Origin: Methylobacteriaceae bacterium
GTDB lineage: Bacteria; Pseudomonadota; Alphaproteobacteria; Rhizobiales; Beijerinckiaceae
Length of the DNA stretch: 7,650 nt
Reading direction: 5' to 3'
Assembly: GCA_019247255.1 (NCBI GenBank)
Contig: JAFAPJ010000247.1
Span: forward strand, 1-7,650
In this document: positions 1-5,836 of the stretch, in pieces
How positions within the stretch are numbered: position 1 is the first letter of the stretch
Layout: each line of letters begins with the position of its first letter
Position numbers and translations under genes: made by a program
The notes under the pieces: model-generated
Database searches by the model: none
Told to the model about the DNA's origin: nothing
The model's input: only the letters and a program-made list of their open reading frames with translations

Positions 1-2
1 CG

Positions 3-731
3 CCCTGCCTCGCCGGCGCGCTCGAGGCGGAGGTCGAGGCGAAGGGGGAGGGCGGCCTCGTCCGCCTGCGCTTCGATCTGGCGGGCCCGCTCCTCGACGA
101 GGAGGTGGCGGCGACCGGCGAGATGCCGCTCCCGCCCTATATCGCGGGACGCCGCGCGACGGACGAGCGGGACCGCGCCGATTACCAGACGGTCTACGCG
201 GCCCATGACGGGGCGGTCGCGGCCCCGACCGCCGGGCTGCATTTCACCGACGGGCTCCTCGCGGCGCTCGACGCGGCCGGGATCGAGCGCCGTTTCCTGA
301 CCCTCCACGTCGGGGCCGGGACCTTCCTGCCCGTGAAGGCCGAGGACACGCGCGACCATCGCATGCATGCCGAATGGGGCCGGATCGACCGGGCCGACGC
401 GGAGGCGCTGAACGCCGCCCGGGCGCGCGGCGGGCGCATCGTGGCGGTCGGGACGACCGCCCTGCGGCTGCTCGAGAGCGCAGCCGCCGAGGACGGGACG
501 ATCCAGCCTTTCGAGGGCACGACCGAGATCTTCATCACGCCCGGCTATCGCTTCCGGGCGGTGGACCTTCTCATGACGAACTTCCACCTGCCGCGCTCGA
601 CGCTGTTCATGCTGGTCGCGGCCTTCGCGGGGCTCGACCGGATGCGCGCGGCCTATGCCCACGCGATCGCGGCGGGCTACCGCTTCTACTCCTACGGGGA
701 TTCGTCCCTCCTCGAACGGGCCGAGCCGTGA
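3..731 (+). CDS. queA: S-adenosylmethionine:tRNA ribosyltransferase-isomerase QueA, C-terminal part (5' end outside window)
   Basis: QueA transfers and isomerises the ribosyl group of S-adenosylmethionine onto preQ1 at position 34 of tRNA, giving epoxyqueuosine in the queuosine pathway (cytoplasmic; known for the family). The reading frame is open from the window edge and gives 242 residues before TGA, so about a third of a typical QueA (around 350 residues) lies upstream. Family landmarks are visible in order: [16 protein letters not shown], the conserved [10 protein letters not shown] block, [24 protein letters not shown], and the C-terminal [12 protein letters not shown]. The frame is intact, with no frameshift. 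The last codons overlap the start of tgt by four bases (GTGA), so the two are probably translationally coupled in one operon. The GTG at 105 is internal and not the true start. Identification is secure. Confidence 0.96.
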   Translation, partial: PCLAGALEAEVEAKGEGGLVRLRFDLAGPLLDEEVAATGEMPLPPYIAGRRATDERDRADYQTVYAAHDGAVAAPTAGLHFTDGLLAALDAAGIERRFLTLHVGAGTFLPVKAEDTRDHRMHAEWGRIDRADAEALNAARARGGRIVAVGTTALRLLESAAAEDGTIQPFEGTTEIFITPGYRFRAVDLLMTNFHLPRSTLFMLVAAFAGLDRMRAAYAHAIAAGYRFYSYGDSSLLERAEP

Positions 732-1867
732 GCGAGCCTTTCCGGTTCGAGCTCCTGGCGCGCGACGGCGCGGCGCGCCGCGGCCTTATCCGCACGCCGC
801 GCGGCGAGATCCGGACGCCCGCCTTCATGCCGGTCGGCACGGCCGGGACCGTGAAGGCCATGTATCCCGAGCAGGTGCGGGAAGCTGGGGCTGACATCGT
901 TCTCGGCAACACCTACCACCTGATGCTCCGCCCCGGGGCCGAGCGGGTCGCGCGGCTCGGCGGCCTCCATCACATGATGCGCTGGCCTCACCCGATCCTC
1001 ACCGATTCCGGAGGATTTCAGGTGATGTCCCTGTCCGGGCTGCGAAAAATCACCGAGGCCGGCGTGACCTTCCGGTCCCATATCGACGGGTCGGAACACG
1101 CGCTTTCCCCCGAGCGCTCGATCGAGATCCAGGGGCTGCTTGGCGCCGACATCCAGATGCAGCTCGACGAATGCGTGCGCCTGCCCTGCTCGGACGAGGA
1201 GGCCGCCTCGGCGATGCGCCTGTCGCTGCGCTGGGCTGCGCGCTGCCGCGACGCCTTCGGCGACCAGCGGGGCCGCGCGCTCTTCGGGATCGTCCAGGGC
1301 GGGGCGCTGCCCGACCTCCGGATCGAGAGCGCCGAGGCGCTCGTCGCGCTCGACTTGAAGGGCTACGCGATCGGCGGGCTCGCGGTCGGCGAGCCGCAGG
1401 AGGTCATGCTGGCGATGATCGAGGTCGTGGCGCCGCGCCTGCCCGAGGCCAAGCCGCGCTACCTCATGGGGGTTGGGACGCCCGACGACATCGTCGAGGC
1501 CGTCCGGCGCGGGATCGACATGTTCGATTGCGTGATGCCGACGCGGGCCGGCCGCCACGGCATGGCCTATACCCGACGGGGCCGCATCAACCTGAAGAAT
1601 GCGCGCCACGCCGACGACCCGCGCCCGCTCGACCCGGATTCGTCCTGCCCGGCCGCGAACACCTATTCCCGGGCCTACCTGCACCATCTGGTCCGGTCGG
1701 GCGAGATCCTCGGCATGATGCTACTCACCTGGAACAACATCAGCTATTACCAGGACTTGATGGCGGGTCTTCGCGCGGCGATCGAGGCCGGGCGGCTTGC
1801 CGCCTTCACCGCCGACACGAAGGCCGGCTGGGCCGAGGAGCGCGCCGCCTCAGCCGCGGCGGCCTGA
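728..1867 (+). CDS. tgt: queuine/preQ1 tRNA-guanine transglycosylase Tgt with a degenerate zinc site
   Basis: Tgt exchanges guanine-34 for preQ1 in GUN-anticodon tRNAs (Asp, Asn, His, Tyr), upstream of QueA in queuosine synthesis. I start it at the GTG at 728, which overlaps the queA stop and gives the family-typical N-terminus [13 protein letters not shown]. The product is 379 residues, close to E. coli Tgt (375). The TIM-barrel motifs are intact: the general-base Asp in TDSGGFQVM (D93), the GIVQGG and GGLAVGE loops, and the nucleophile Asp in [14 protein letters not shown] (D267). The odd part is the C-terminal zinc site. The family normally has C-x-C-x2-C plus a His about 26 residues later. 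Here these positions read S305, C307, A310 and N336 (LLTWNN instead of LLTWHN), so three of four ligands are missing in an otherwise clean frame. Related alphaproteobacterial enzymes may share this. The 3' end overlaps the opposing gene by 18 bases, and no terminator lies between them. Confidence 0.96.
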   Translation: MSEPFRFELLARDGAARRGLIRTPRGEIRTPAFMPVGTAGTVKAMYPEQVREAGADIVLGNTYHLMLRPGAERVARLGGLHHMMRWPHPILTDSGGFQVMSLSGLRKITEAGVTFRSHIDGSEHALSPERSIEIQGLLGADIQMQLDECVRLPCSDEEAASAMRLSLRWAARCRDAFGDQRGRALFGIVQGGALPDLRIESAEALVALDLKGYAIGGLAVGEPQEVMLAMIEVVAPRLPEAKPRYLMGVGTPDDIVEAVRRGIDMFDCVMPTRAGRHGMAYTRRGRINLKNARHADDPRPLDPDSSCPAANTYSRAYLHHLVRSGEILGMMLLTWNNISYYQDLMAGLRAAIEAGRLAAFTADTKAGWAEERAASAAAA

Positions 1868-2908
1868 CTTGATGGTATAGATCCCGTCCGGCGCGCCGCG
1901 ACCCGTCCGGATCGCCGTCGCGAGATCGTCGACGATCCGGGACGCGATCGGCAGCCGGTAATGGGCCGCGTCCCAGTAATTCGCGTCCTCGCTCGTCAGG
2001 GGCGAGGCTCGGCGGTAATCGACGACCGTCGCGCCGAGGCGCTCCGCCATCTCGGCGATCTGCGCCTTGCAGGCGCGGTCGGCCTCGGCGGTCGGCGTCC
2101 CGGGCGCGGCCTGGGCCACGACGTGGATCGGCGGCAGGAGGAAGACGAGCCGCGTGGTCCCGGGCAGGCCCGCGAGCAGCGAATCGAGCCGGTCGAGCGC
2201 CGGCGACCGCGCCGGGTGATGCGGCCCTTCCTTCACAGGCGCGTCGGCGATGAGCCGCAGGTTCAGCCGCGCGCGGGCGAGGTCGTAGCGGGCTTCGGGC
2301 GGGGTGAAGACCTCGTAGCCGTCCCGCCGGATGCGCTCGCGCAGGAGACCGGCCCGGGCGAGGACGACGCGGGCCGCGATCTCGAGCGTGCGCAGGTTCA
2401 GGAGCTGCGGCAGGTCGTTCCACGGGTCGTCGTCGTAGAGCCAGGGCGGGAAGGACCGCGGGGTCAGCCGCGGCGCCTCCGGGTCGCACCAGATCCGGTC
2501 GAGGCCGAAGACGAGCGCCCGGGGCGCGGGAGCGTGACGGAGGAAGAGGCTCGCGAGCTCCGTCTGCTCCCAGGGCGTGGCGGCGTTCATGCCGAGATTG
2601 GCGGCATGTCCGCCGAAGGCCGTCGCGAGCCGCTCCGGATCGAGGAGCCGGACCGTCGAGGTGCCGAAGACGGCCGCATCGAAGGCGCCGCTGCGCGCGA
2701 GCTGCGGGTAGATGTAGCGCTGGTTGAGGTCCATGAGCGGACCCGGCGCTGAGCCCGGCCGGACGCGGCTGCCGAACGGATCGACCGCGACCGTGAAGGC
2801 GTAGAGGGCGAGCGCAAGCGCCACGGCGACCAGCGCCGCGAGCCGCACGAAGCCGGGCCAGGGCGTCGCCGGCCAGGCCTCGCGAAGCAGGGGTTCAGGG
2901 GATCGCAT
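1850..2908 (-). CDS. membrane-anchored SGNH-hydrolase-like protein of unknown substrate
   Basis: This 352-residue protein has a short cytoplasmic N-terminus, one hydrophobic segment (about residues 20-42, rich in Ala/Leu/Val) and then a large, probably periplasmic domain. SGNH/GDSL-like blocks can be read in order: [11 protein letters not shown] with the likely nucleophile S84 (block I), [12 protein letters not shown] around N104/G106 (block II), [11 protein letters not shown] at 132-142 (block III), a predicted strand [10 protein letters not shown] at 254-263, and YWDAAHY with D313 and H316 (block V Asp-x2-His). This architecture resembles DltD/AlgX-type envelope proteins that acylate or de-acylate glycans, but I cannot name a substrate or gene. 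The start at 2906-2908 places the membrane segment correctly and has a GGGGGA Shine-Dalgarno about 10 bases upstream. It lies 38 bases downstream of tRNA-Lys on the same strand. The frame is intact and codon use matches the neighbours. The fold assignment is inferred from motifs only. Confidence 0.8.
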   Translation of the reverse strand: MRSPEPLLREAWPATPWPGFVRLAALVAVALALALYAFTVAVDPFGSRVRPGSAPGPLMDLNQRYIYPQLARSGAFDAAVFGTSTVRLLDPERLATAFGGHAANLGMNAATPWEQTELASLFLRHAPAPRALVFGLDRIWCDPEAPRLTPRSFPPWLYDDDPWNDLPQLLNLRTLEIAARVVLARAGLLRERIRRDGYEVFTPPEARYDLARARLNLRLIADAPVKEGPHHPARSPALDRLDSLLAGLPGTTRLVFLLPPIHVVAQAAPGTPTAEADRACKAQIAEMAERLGATVVDYRRASPLTSEDANYWDAAHYRLPIASRIVDDLATAIRTGRGAPDGIYTIKSGRRG

Positions 2909-2924
2909 GATCCTGTGATCCCCC
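2897..2924 (-). promoter_or_regulatory. hairpin sequestering the start region of the SGNH-like gene
   Basis: In the minus-strand transcript, GGGGATC (2923-2917) pairs perfectly with GATCCCC (2904-2898), extendable by one G-U pair. The 12-base loop contains the ATG (2906-2908). The 5' arm includes most of the GGGGGA Shine-Dalgarno and the 3' arm covers codons 2-4, so folding would hide the initiation region. A shorter alternative stem, GGATC/GATCC, covers the same area. A regulatory effect is inference. Confidence 0.35.
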
Positions 2925-2946
2925 GATCAGCCGATGCTCCTGACGA

Positions 2947-3022
2947 TGGTGAGCGCGCCGGGGCTCGAACCCGGGACCCCATGATTAAAAGTCACGTGCT
3001 CTACCAACTGAGCTACGCGCTC
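2947..3022 (-). tRNA. tRNA-Lys (anticodon UUU), CCA encoded
   Basis: The minus strand folds as a complete cloverleaf of 76 bases including an encoded CCA. It has a 7-bp acceptor stem (GAGCGCG with CGCGCTC), D-stem GCTC/GAGC with loop AGTTGGTA, and anticodon stem CGTGA/TCATG (one G-T pair) around the loop CTTTTAA. The anticodon TTT is at 2989-2987. A 5-base variable loop follows, then T-stem CCGGG/CCCGG with the loop TTCGAGC. The discriminator is A (2950) and CCA occupies 2949-2947. The UUU anticodon reads AAA and AAG lysine codons. It lies between rplI and the SGNH-like gene on the same strand but has its own promoter match. No integrase, direct repeat or att-like duplication is seen nearby. 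Confidence 0.97.
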
Positions 3023-3032
3023 GCCGGGCCGG

Positions 3033-3061
3033 GAGATAGGAGGACGCTCCCGACCGGTCAA
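3033..3061 (-). promoter_or_regulatory. sigma-70-type promoter of tRNA-Lys
   Basis: On the minus strand TTGACC (3061-3056) and TATCTC (3038-3033) are separated by exactly 17 bases. The -10 hexamer ends 10 bases before the mature 5' end of tRNA-Lys, so transcription would begin only a few bases upstream of the tRNA. The -35 matches the consensus at 5 of 6 positions and the -10 at 4 of 6. This is the best promoter match I found in the window. Confidence 0.65.
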
Positions 3062-3069
3062 ATGACGGA

Positions 3070-3091
3070 CGGTCGCGCTGCTCCGCGACCG
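3070..3091 (-). terminator. hairpin downstream of rplI, possible terminator without a clear U-tract
   Basis: A perfect 8-bp GC-rich inverted repeat, CGGTCGCG/CGCGACCG, with a 6-base loop lies 23 bases after the rplI stop. The downstream side on the minus strand reads TCCGTCATTTGACC, so there is only a short ATTT and no real U-run. It sits just upstream of the tRNA-Lys promoter, a sensible place to end the ribosomal-protein transcript. Efficiency is uncertain. Confidence 0.4.
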
Positions 3092-3113
3092 ACCCTCAGC
3101 GTGTCAGCGACCG

Positions 3114-3683
3114 TCAGCGGTCGTCGTCGTCCCCGCCGCCTTCGGCGAGCGCCGCCCCGACCTCGAGGCCGAGCTCGTCGAGATCGAGCTCGTCGCGCTC
3201 GAACACGCTTTCGCCGCGAGCCTGGCGCTCGGCTTCCTCCGGGCTGCGGGCGACGTTGATCGTCACCTCGACCTGCACCTCCGGATGGAGCGAAACCGGG
3301 ACGGTATGGAGCCCCAACGCCTTGATCGGCGCATTCAGGACGAACTGATCGCGCCCGACCGAGAACCCGTTCGCGGTCACGATCTCGGCGAGGTCGCGGT
3401 TCGAGACGGAGCCGTAGAGCACGCCCGTGTCGCCCGCCTGGCGGATGATCGTGAAGGACTGGCCGCCAAGCTTGCCGGAGACCTTCTCGGCCTCCTGGCG
3501 ACGCTCGAGGTTGCGCGCCTCGAGCTGCGAGCGCTGGGTCTCGAAATGCTCCTTGTTGGCCTTCGTGGCCCGCAGCGCCTTGCCGCGCGGCAGGAGGAAA
3601 TTGCGGGCATAGCCGTCCTTCACCCGGACGGTCTCGCCCATCTGGCCGAGCTTGGCCACGCGCTCGAGGAGGATCACTTCCAT
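3114..3683 (-). CDS. rplI: 50S ribosomal protein L9 (bL9)
   Basis: bL9 binds 23S rRNA at the base of the L1 stalk and helps limit frameshifting (known for the family). The 189-residue product starts [17 protein letters not shown]. Its N-terminal domain matches the L9 signature residue by residue (G13, G16, V21, G24-Y25, N28-F29-L30, G34, A36, T40). A charged connecting helix spans roughly residues 42-70, and the C-terminal rRNA-binding domain ends near residue 150. The protein is about 40 residues longer than E. coli L9 (149); the extra tail (about 157-189) is acidic and ends in GGGDDDDR, as in several alphaproteobacteria. The ATG at 3681-3683 has an AGGAG Shine-Dalgarno 7 bases upstream. It begins 30 bases after the DUF2232 stop and is probably the last gene of the rpsF operon. 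Confidence 0.97.
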   Translation of the reverse strand: MEVILLERVAKLGQMGETVRVKDGYARNFLLPRGKALRATKANKEHFETQRSQLEARNLERRQEAEKVSGKLGGQSFTIIRQAGDTGVLYGSVSNRDLAEIVTANGFSVGRDQFVLNAPIKALGLHTVPVSLHPEVQVEVTINVARSPEEAERQARGESVFERDELDLDELGLEVGAALAEGGGDDDDR

Positions 3684-3690
3684 CGTTGGT

Positions 3691-3695
3691 CTCCT
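3691..3695 (-). promoter_or_regulatory. ribosome binding site of rplI
   Basis: AGGAG on the minus strand, 7 bases before the rplI ATG. It lies in the 30-base gap after the DUF2232 gene and supports independent, strong initiation on L9. Confidence 0.7.
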
Positions 3696-3713
3696 GGGAA
3701 TCTCTGATGCGGA

Positions 3714-4691
3714 TTACGGTTGGGGTCGGTCGGGCCCGCCCGGGCGGGCGAACCGGTCGCGCAACGGCATGACGGTGTCGGCCATGCCGGCGAGGGCGAG
3801 CAGCGGCAGGATGGTGCCGCCGAAGAACAGGGTGAGCAGGTAGGTGAAGCCGAGGACAGCCCCGCGTGCGGGCCGGCCGCGGGTCGCGGTGTGCAGGAGC
3901 GCGAGGCCCTGCAGCGCGAACGCCATGCCGAGCCCTCCGACGAGGGCCGCGCCCGCGACCGAAACGTAGCCGGGGCCGAGCACGACGAGCGCGAGCGCGA
4001 CGAGCCAGAGACCGAGCGCGACCGGGGGCATGCGGGTTCCCGGCACGTCGGGCCAGGGCCGCAGCAGCCGGCCGGACAGGAGCACCGTGCGGCCGGCGAG
4101 CCAGAGATTGATCGCGAAGGTGAGCGTGAAGACGCCGCCCGCGACCGCGGGGAACACGCGCACGAGGGTCCGCACGACCGTGTCGCCCTGGAAGCCCGCC
4201 ATCGGCGGCAGCGGCGATTGCCGGGGCACGCTCATCTGGGCGTGGAGAAGCGCGTCGACGACCCGCCGCGAGGTCGCCTCGTAGACCGCGTAGTCGCCCC
4301 GGCCGAGGGCAATCGCCGCCACGAGAGCGACGCCCGCGCCGGCGCCCGCGCAGGCCAGGAGGAGGCGGCCGAGCGGCAGCCATTCGGTCTCGCCCCGCGG
4401 CGGGACGGGCCGGCCGAGCAGGGCGAGGAAGCCGAGGCTCCAGGCCGGCAGGCCGGGACCGACCGCGAAAACCCAGGCGGCGCTCGGGCGCAAGCCGACC
4501 GACAGGGCGGCGCCGCCCGCGGCGACCGCGAGAAGCGCCGTCCAGTGCGTCCAGCCGAGGCCCACGATCAGGATCGGCAAGGCCGCGATGTAGCCGAGCA
4601 GCATCCCGCCCGGCGACCCGGCGGTCACCGCGGAGAAGAGAAGCGCCGAGACGAGACCCGCCCCGACCGCGAGGCCGATGAGTGCATACAT
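3714..4691 (-). CDS. DUF2232 family multi-pass membrane protein in the ribosomal protein operon
   Basis: This 325-residue, very hydrophobic protein has about eight or nine predicted membrane segments (approximately 3-22, 28-47, 49-67, 71-92, 107-129, 173-199, 222-240, 243-266, 277-301). A hydrophilic loop (about 130-172) precedes the sixth, and the tail is short and basic/proline-rich. Sequence character and position between rpsR and rplI fit DUF2232 (YybS-like) proteins, which occur at this place in many alphaproteobacteria. The biochemical function is unknown, and I see no catalytic motif or nucleotide-binding loop. The chosen start, ATG at 4689-4691, leads straight into the first membrane helix; only a weak Shine-Dalgarno (GGGA or the more distant GAGGAG) precedes it. 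It lies 118 bases after rpsR, a gap filled by three hairpins, so expression may be reduced relative to the ribosomal genes. Confidence 0.88.
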   Translation of the reverse strand: MYALIGLAVGAGLVSALLFSAVTAGSPGGMLLGYIAALPILIVGLGWTHWTALLAVAAGGAALSVGLRPSAAWVFAVGPGLPAWSLGFLALLGRPVPPRGETEWLPLGRLLLACAGAGAGVALVAAIALGRGDYAVYEATSRRVVDALLHAQMSVPRQSPLPPMAGFQGDTVVRTLVRVFPAVAGGVFTLTFAINLWLAGRTVLLSGRLLRPWPDVPGTRMPPVALGLWLVALALVVLGPGYVSVAGAALVGGLGMAFALQGLALLHTATRGRPARGAVLGFTYLLTLFFGGTILPLLALAGMADTVMPLRDRFARPGGPDRPQP

Positions 4692-4722
4692 GCCGCTGTC
4701 CCGCTCCTCGCAAGCGGTTAGA

Positions 4723-4739
4723 GGCGGCCCGAGGCCGCC
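4723..4739 (-). terminator. GC hairpin before the DUF2232 gene (third of three)
   Basis: Perfect 7-bp inverted repeat GGCGGCC/GGCCGCC with a 3-base loop, 31 bases before the DUF2232 start on the minus strand. The bases after it (TCTAACCG) contain no U-run. It could be a partial terminator, an mRNA-stabilising stem or a processing site. The structure is seen; the role is inferred. Confidence 0.35.
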
Positions 4740-4749
4740 CCAACGTGGC

Positions 4750-4765
4750 CTGGCGTCGCCGCCAG
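4750..4765 (-). other. GC hairpin between rpsR and the DUF2232 gene (second of three)
   Basis: Perfect 6-bp inverted repeat CTGGCG/CGCCAG with a 4-base loop, lying between the two longer stems in the same gap. Alone it could be chance in GC-rich DNA; its position in a series is the reason to record it. Confidence 0.3.
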
Positions 4766-4777
4766 CCTGAGGGGTGC

Positions 4778-4800
4778 CGGGCCGGCCGTCCGCCGGCCCG
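4778..4800 (-). terminator. strong GC hairpin just after rpsR (first of three)
   Basis: Perfect 9-bp inverted repeat CGGGCCGGC/GCCGGCCCG around a 5-base loop, starting 9 bases beyond the rpsR stop on the minus strand. No U-tract follows. Placed directly after rpsR, it is a candidate intrinsic attenuator or a 3'-end-protecting stem that would separate the abundant S6/S18 message from the membrane-protein gene. Confidence 0.4.
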
Positions 4801-4809
4801 ATCCGGACT

Positions 4810-5067
4810 CTAGTGGATCACGTAGGGCAGGAGGCCGAGGAAGCGGGCGCGCTTGATCGCCTGGGCGAGCTCGCGCTGCTTCTTGGCCGACACCGCCGTG
4901 ATGCGGGACGGGACGATCTTGCCGCGCTCCGACACGTAGCGGGACAGGAGCTTCACGTCCTTGTAATCGATCTTCGGCGCGTTCGGCCCGGAGAACGGGC
5001 AGGTCTTGCGCCTGCGGAAGAACGGACGCCGCGCGCCGCCGCCGCTGCTGCCACCGATGGCCGCCAT
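4810..5067 (-). CDS. rpsR: 30S ribosomal protein S18 (bS18)
   Basis: bS18 forms a heterodimer with S6 on the platform of the small subunit, binding 16S rRNA of the central domain (known for the family). The product is 85 residues, slightly longer than the 75 of E. coli because of a Gly/Ser/Ala-rich N-terminus ([20 protein letters not shown]). The family core follows: [45 protein letters not shown] and [10 protein letters not shown]. The start ATG (5065-5067) is only 3 bases past the rpsF stop, and its Shine-Dalgarno lies within the rpsF 3' end, so translation is probably coupled to S6. The cluster lacks priB, which E. coli carries between rpsF and rpsR. The stop is TAG. Confidence 0.97.
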   Translation of the reverse strand: MAAIGGSSGGGARRPFFRRRKTCPFSGPNAPKIDYKDVKLLSRYVSERGKIVPSRITAVSAKKQRELAQAIKRARFLGLLPYVIH

Positions 5068-5070
5068 GGC

Positions 5071-5487
5071 TTACACCCCCTCCAGCGCGTCGCCGCCGCC
5101 CGGGCCGTAGCCATAGGCTTCCTCGTCGCGACGCCGACGCTCGCGATCCTTGCGCTCGTCCCGATCGCGCTTCTGCATCATCATGGACGGCCCTTCCTCG
5201 AAGCCGTCGACCTTCAGCGTCATGAAGCGCAGGACGTCCTCGCTGATGCGCATCTGCCGCTCCATCTCGGCGACGGCGGCCGGAGGCGCGCTGATGCCGA
5301 GCATCGCGAAATGCGCCTTGCGGTTCTTCTTGATCCGGTAGGCGAGGGACTTGACCCCCCACATCTCGACCTTGTCGATGGTGCCGCCTGCACCCTCGAT
5401 GACGCCGCGGTACTGCTCGACCATGGCGTCGACCTGCTGGCCCGTCACATCCTGACGAACCATGAACACGTGCTCGTAGAGAGGCAT
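5071..5487 (-). CDS. rpsF: 30S ribosomal protein S6 (bS6)
   Basis: bS6 pairs with S18 on the 30S platform. The 138-residue product begins [13 protein letters not shown], the normal S6 start; the frame stays open upstream but that extension (Arg-rich, unlike any S6) is not coding. Family features include the IVEQY-like helix ([15 protein letters not shown]), the conserved [22 protein letters not shown] stretch near residues 39-60, and [15 protein letters not shown]. The tail (about residues 108-138) is highly charged ([17 protein letters not shown]), then Gly/Tyr-rich, and somewhat longer than in E. coli. The ATG at 5485-5487 is preceded by AAGGG. It is the first gene of the rpsF-rpsR-DUF2232-rplI cluster and is followed after 3 bases by rpsR. 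Confidence 0.97.
   Translation of the reverse strand: MPLYEHVFMVRQDVTGQQVDAMVEQYRGVIEGAGGTIDKVEMWGVKSLAYRIKKNRKAHFAMLGISAPPAAVAEMERQMRISEDVLRFMTLKVDGFEEGPSMMMQKRDRDERKDRERRRRDEEAYGYGPGGGDALEGV
5076..5083 (-). promoter_or_regulatory. ribosome binding site of rpsR inside the rpsF 3' end
   Basis: GGAGGGGG on the minus strand, ending 8 bases before the rpsR ATG. It is embedded in the last codons of rpsF, just before its TAA. This fixes the rpsR start and implies coupling of S6 and S18 translation. Confidence 0.75.
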
Positions 5488-5703
5488 GGGGAGCCCTTGC
5501 GTCACGATCCGAATGAAGCTCTGGAGACCGCCCTCGAGGCGGCCGGAGCCGGTTCGCGCGTCCGTTACGGCGCCAAGCCCTTCGAGCCGGTGGGCTCGGA
5601 GCGGTTGTTCGAAGGCGGAGACACGGGACGCCGGGCGCGAAACCCTGCCGCGCGACCGCGCAGCCGTCCGTTCAGCCCCCAGCCGAGGCGAACGCGAGCG
5701 GCC

Positions 5704-5732
5704 GACATAGGACGTCTCGCCGTGCGATGCAA
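5704..5732 (-). promoter_or_regulatory. weak candidate promoter for the rpsF operon
   Basis: On the minus strand TTGCAT (5732-5727) and TATGTC (5709-5704) are spaced by 17 bases. Each matches the sigma-70 consensus at only three positions, but the -35 TTG and -10 TAT cores are present, which is tolerable in a GC-rich alphaproteobacterium. It would give a leader of roughly 210 bases before rpsF. The imperfect dyad at 5725-5741 overlaps the -35. The call is tentative. Confidence 0.3.
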
Positions 5733-5821
5733 CATGCGTCGGGCCGGGGTAGCTTGTGCGCGTGCCCGTCGGAGAGGCTCGGCCGCGTGCGTGCATGCGC
5801 CTGCGGGTGGCGCGCCGGCTC

Positions 5822-5836
5822 CCCTGCATGGCAGGG
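5822..5836. promoter_or_regulatory. perfect dyad CCCTGC-ATG-GCAGGG upstream of the SIMPL gene
   Basis: Two perfect 6-base half-sites with a 3-base spacer, ending 32 bases before the SIMPL start codon. It could be an operator for a dimeric regulator or a short 5'-UTR hairpin. No regulator is identified. Confidence 0.35.

Noticed and set aside
692..1687. Minus-strand open frame opposite tgt
   Set aside because: It is an antisense shadow of the well-conserved tgt gene with no recognisable domain.
1806..2752. Long open frames on both strands within the SGNH-like gene
   Set aside because: They are Arg/Ala/Pro-rich shadows. Only the 1850-2908 frame shows a membrane segment and ordered family blocks.
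2947..3022. tRNA-Lys as an integration site for a mobile element
   Set aside because: No integrase, no repeat of the tRNA 3' end elsewhere in the window, and housekeeping genes on both sides.
3096..3119. Three copies of TCAGCG near the rplI stop codon
   Set aside because: The unit is only 6 bases with unequal spacing (8 and 10), and it overlaps the coding end. Chance is the simplest explanation.
3720..4721. Long plus-strand open frame opposite the DUF2232 gene
   Set aside because: It is a low-complexity, Arg/Glu-rich translation of the opposite strand, and the opposing gene has clear membrane-protein character.
3058..4743. Very long open frame on the minus strand across rplI and the DUF2232 gene
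   Set aside because: It is Arg/Gly/Pro-rich with no motifs and reads through two well-supported genes in another frame. GC-rich DNA with few stop codons explains it.
5488..5829. N-terminal extension of S6
   Set aside because: The frame is open, but the added residues are Arg/Ser/Gly-rich and unlike S6, while the ATG at 5485-5487 gives the standard family start with a Shine-Dalgarno.
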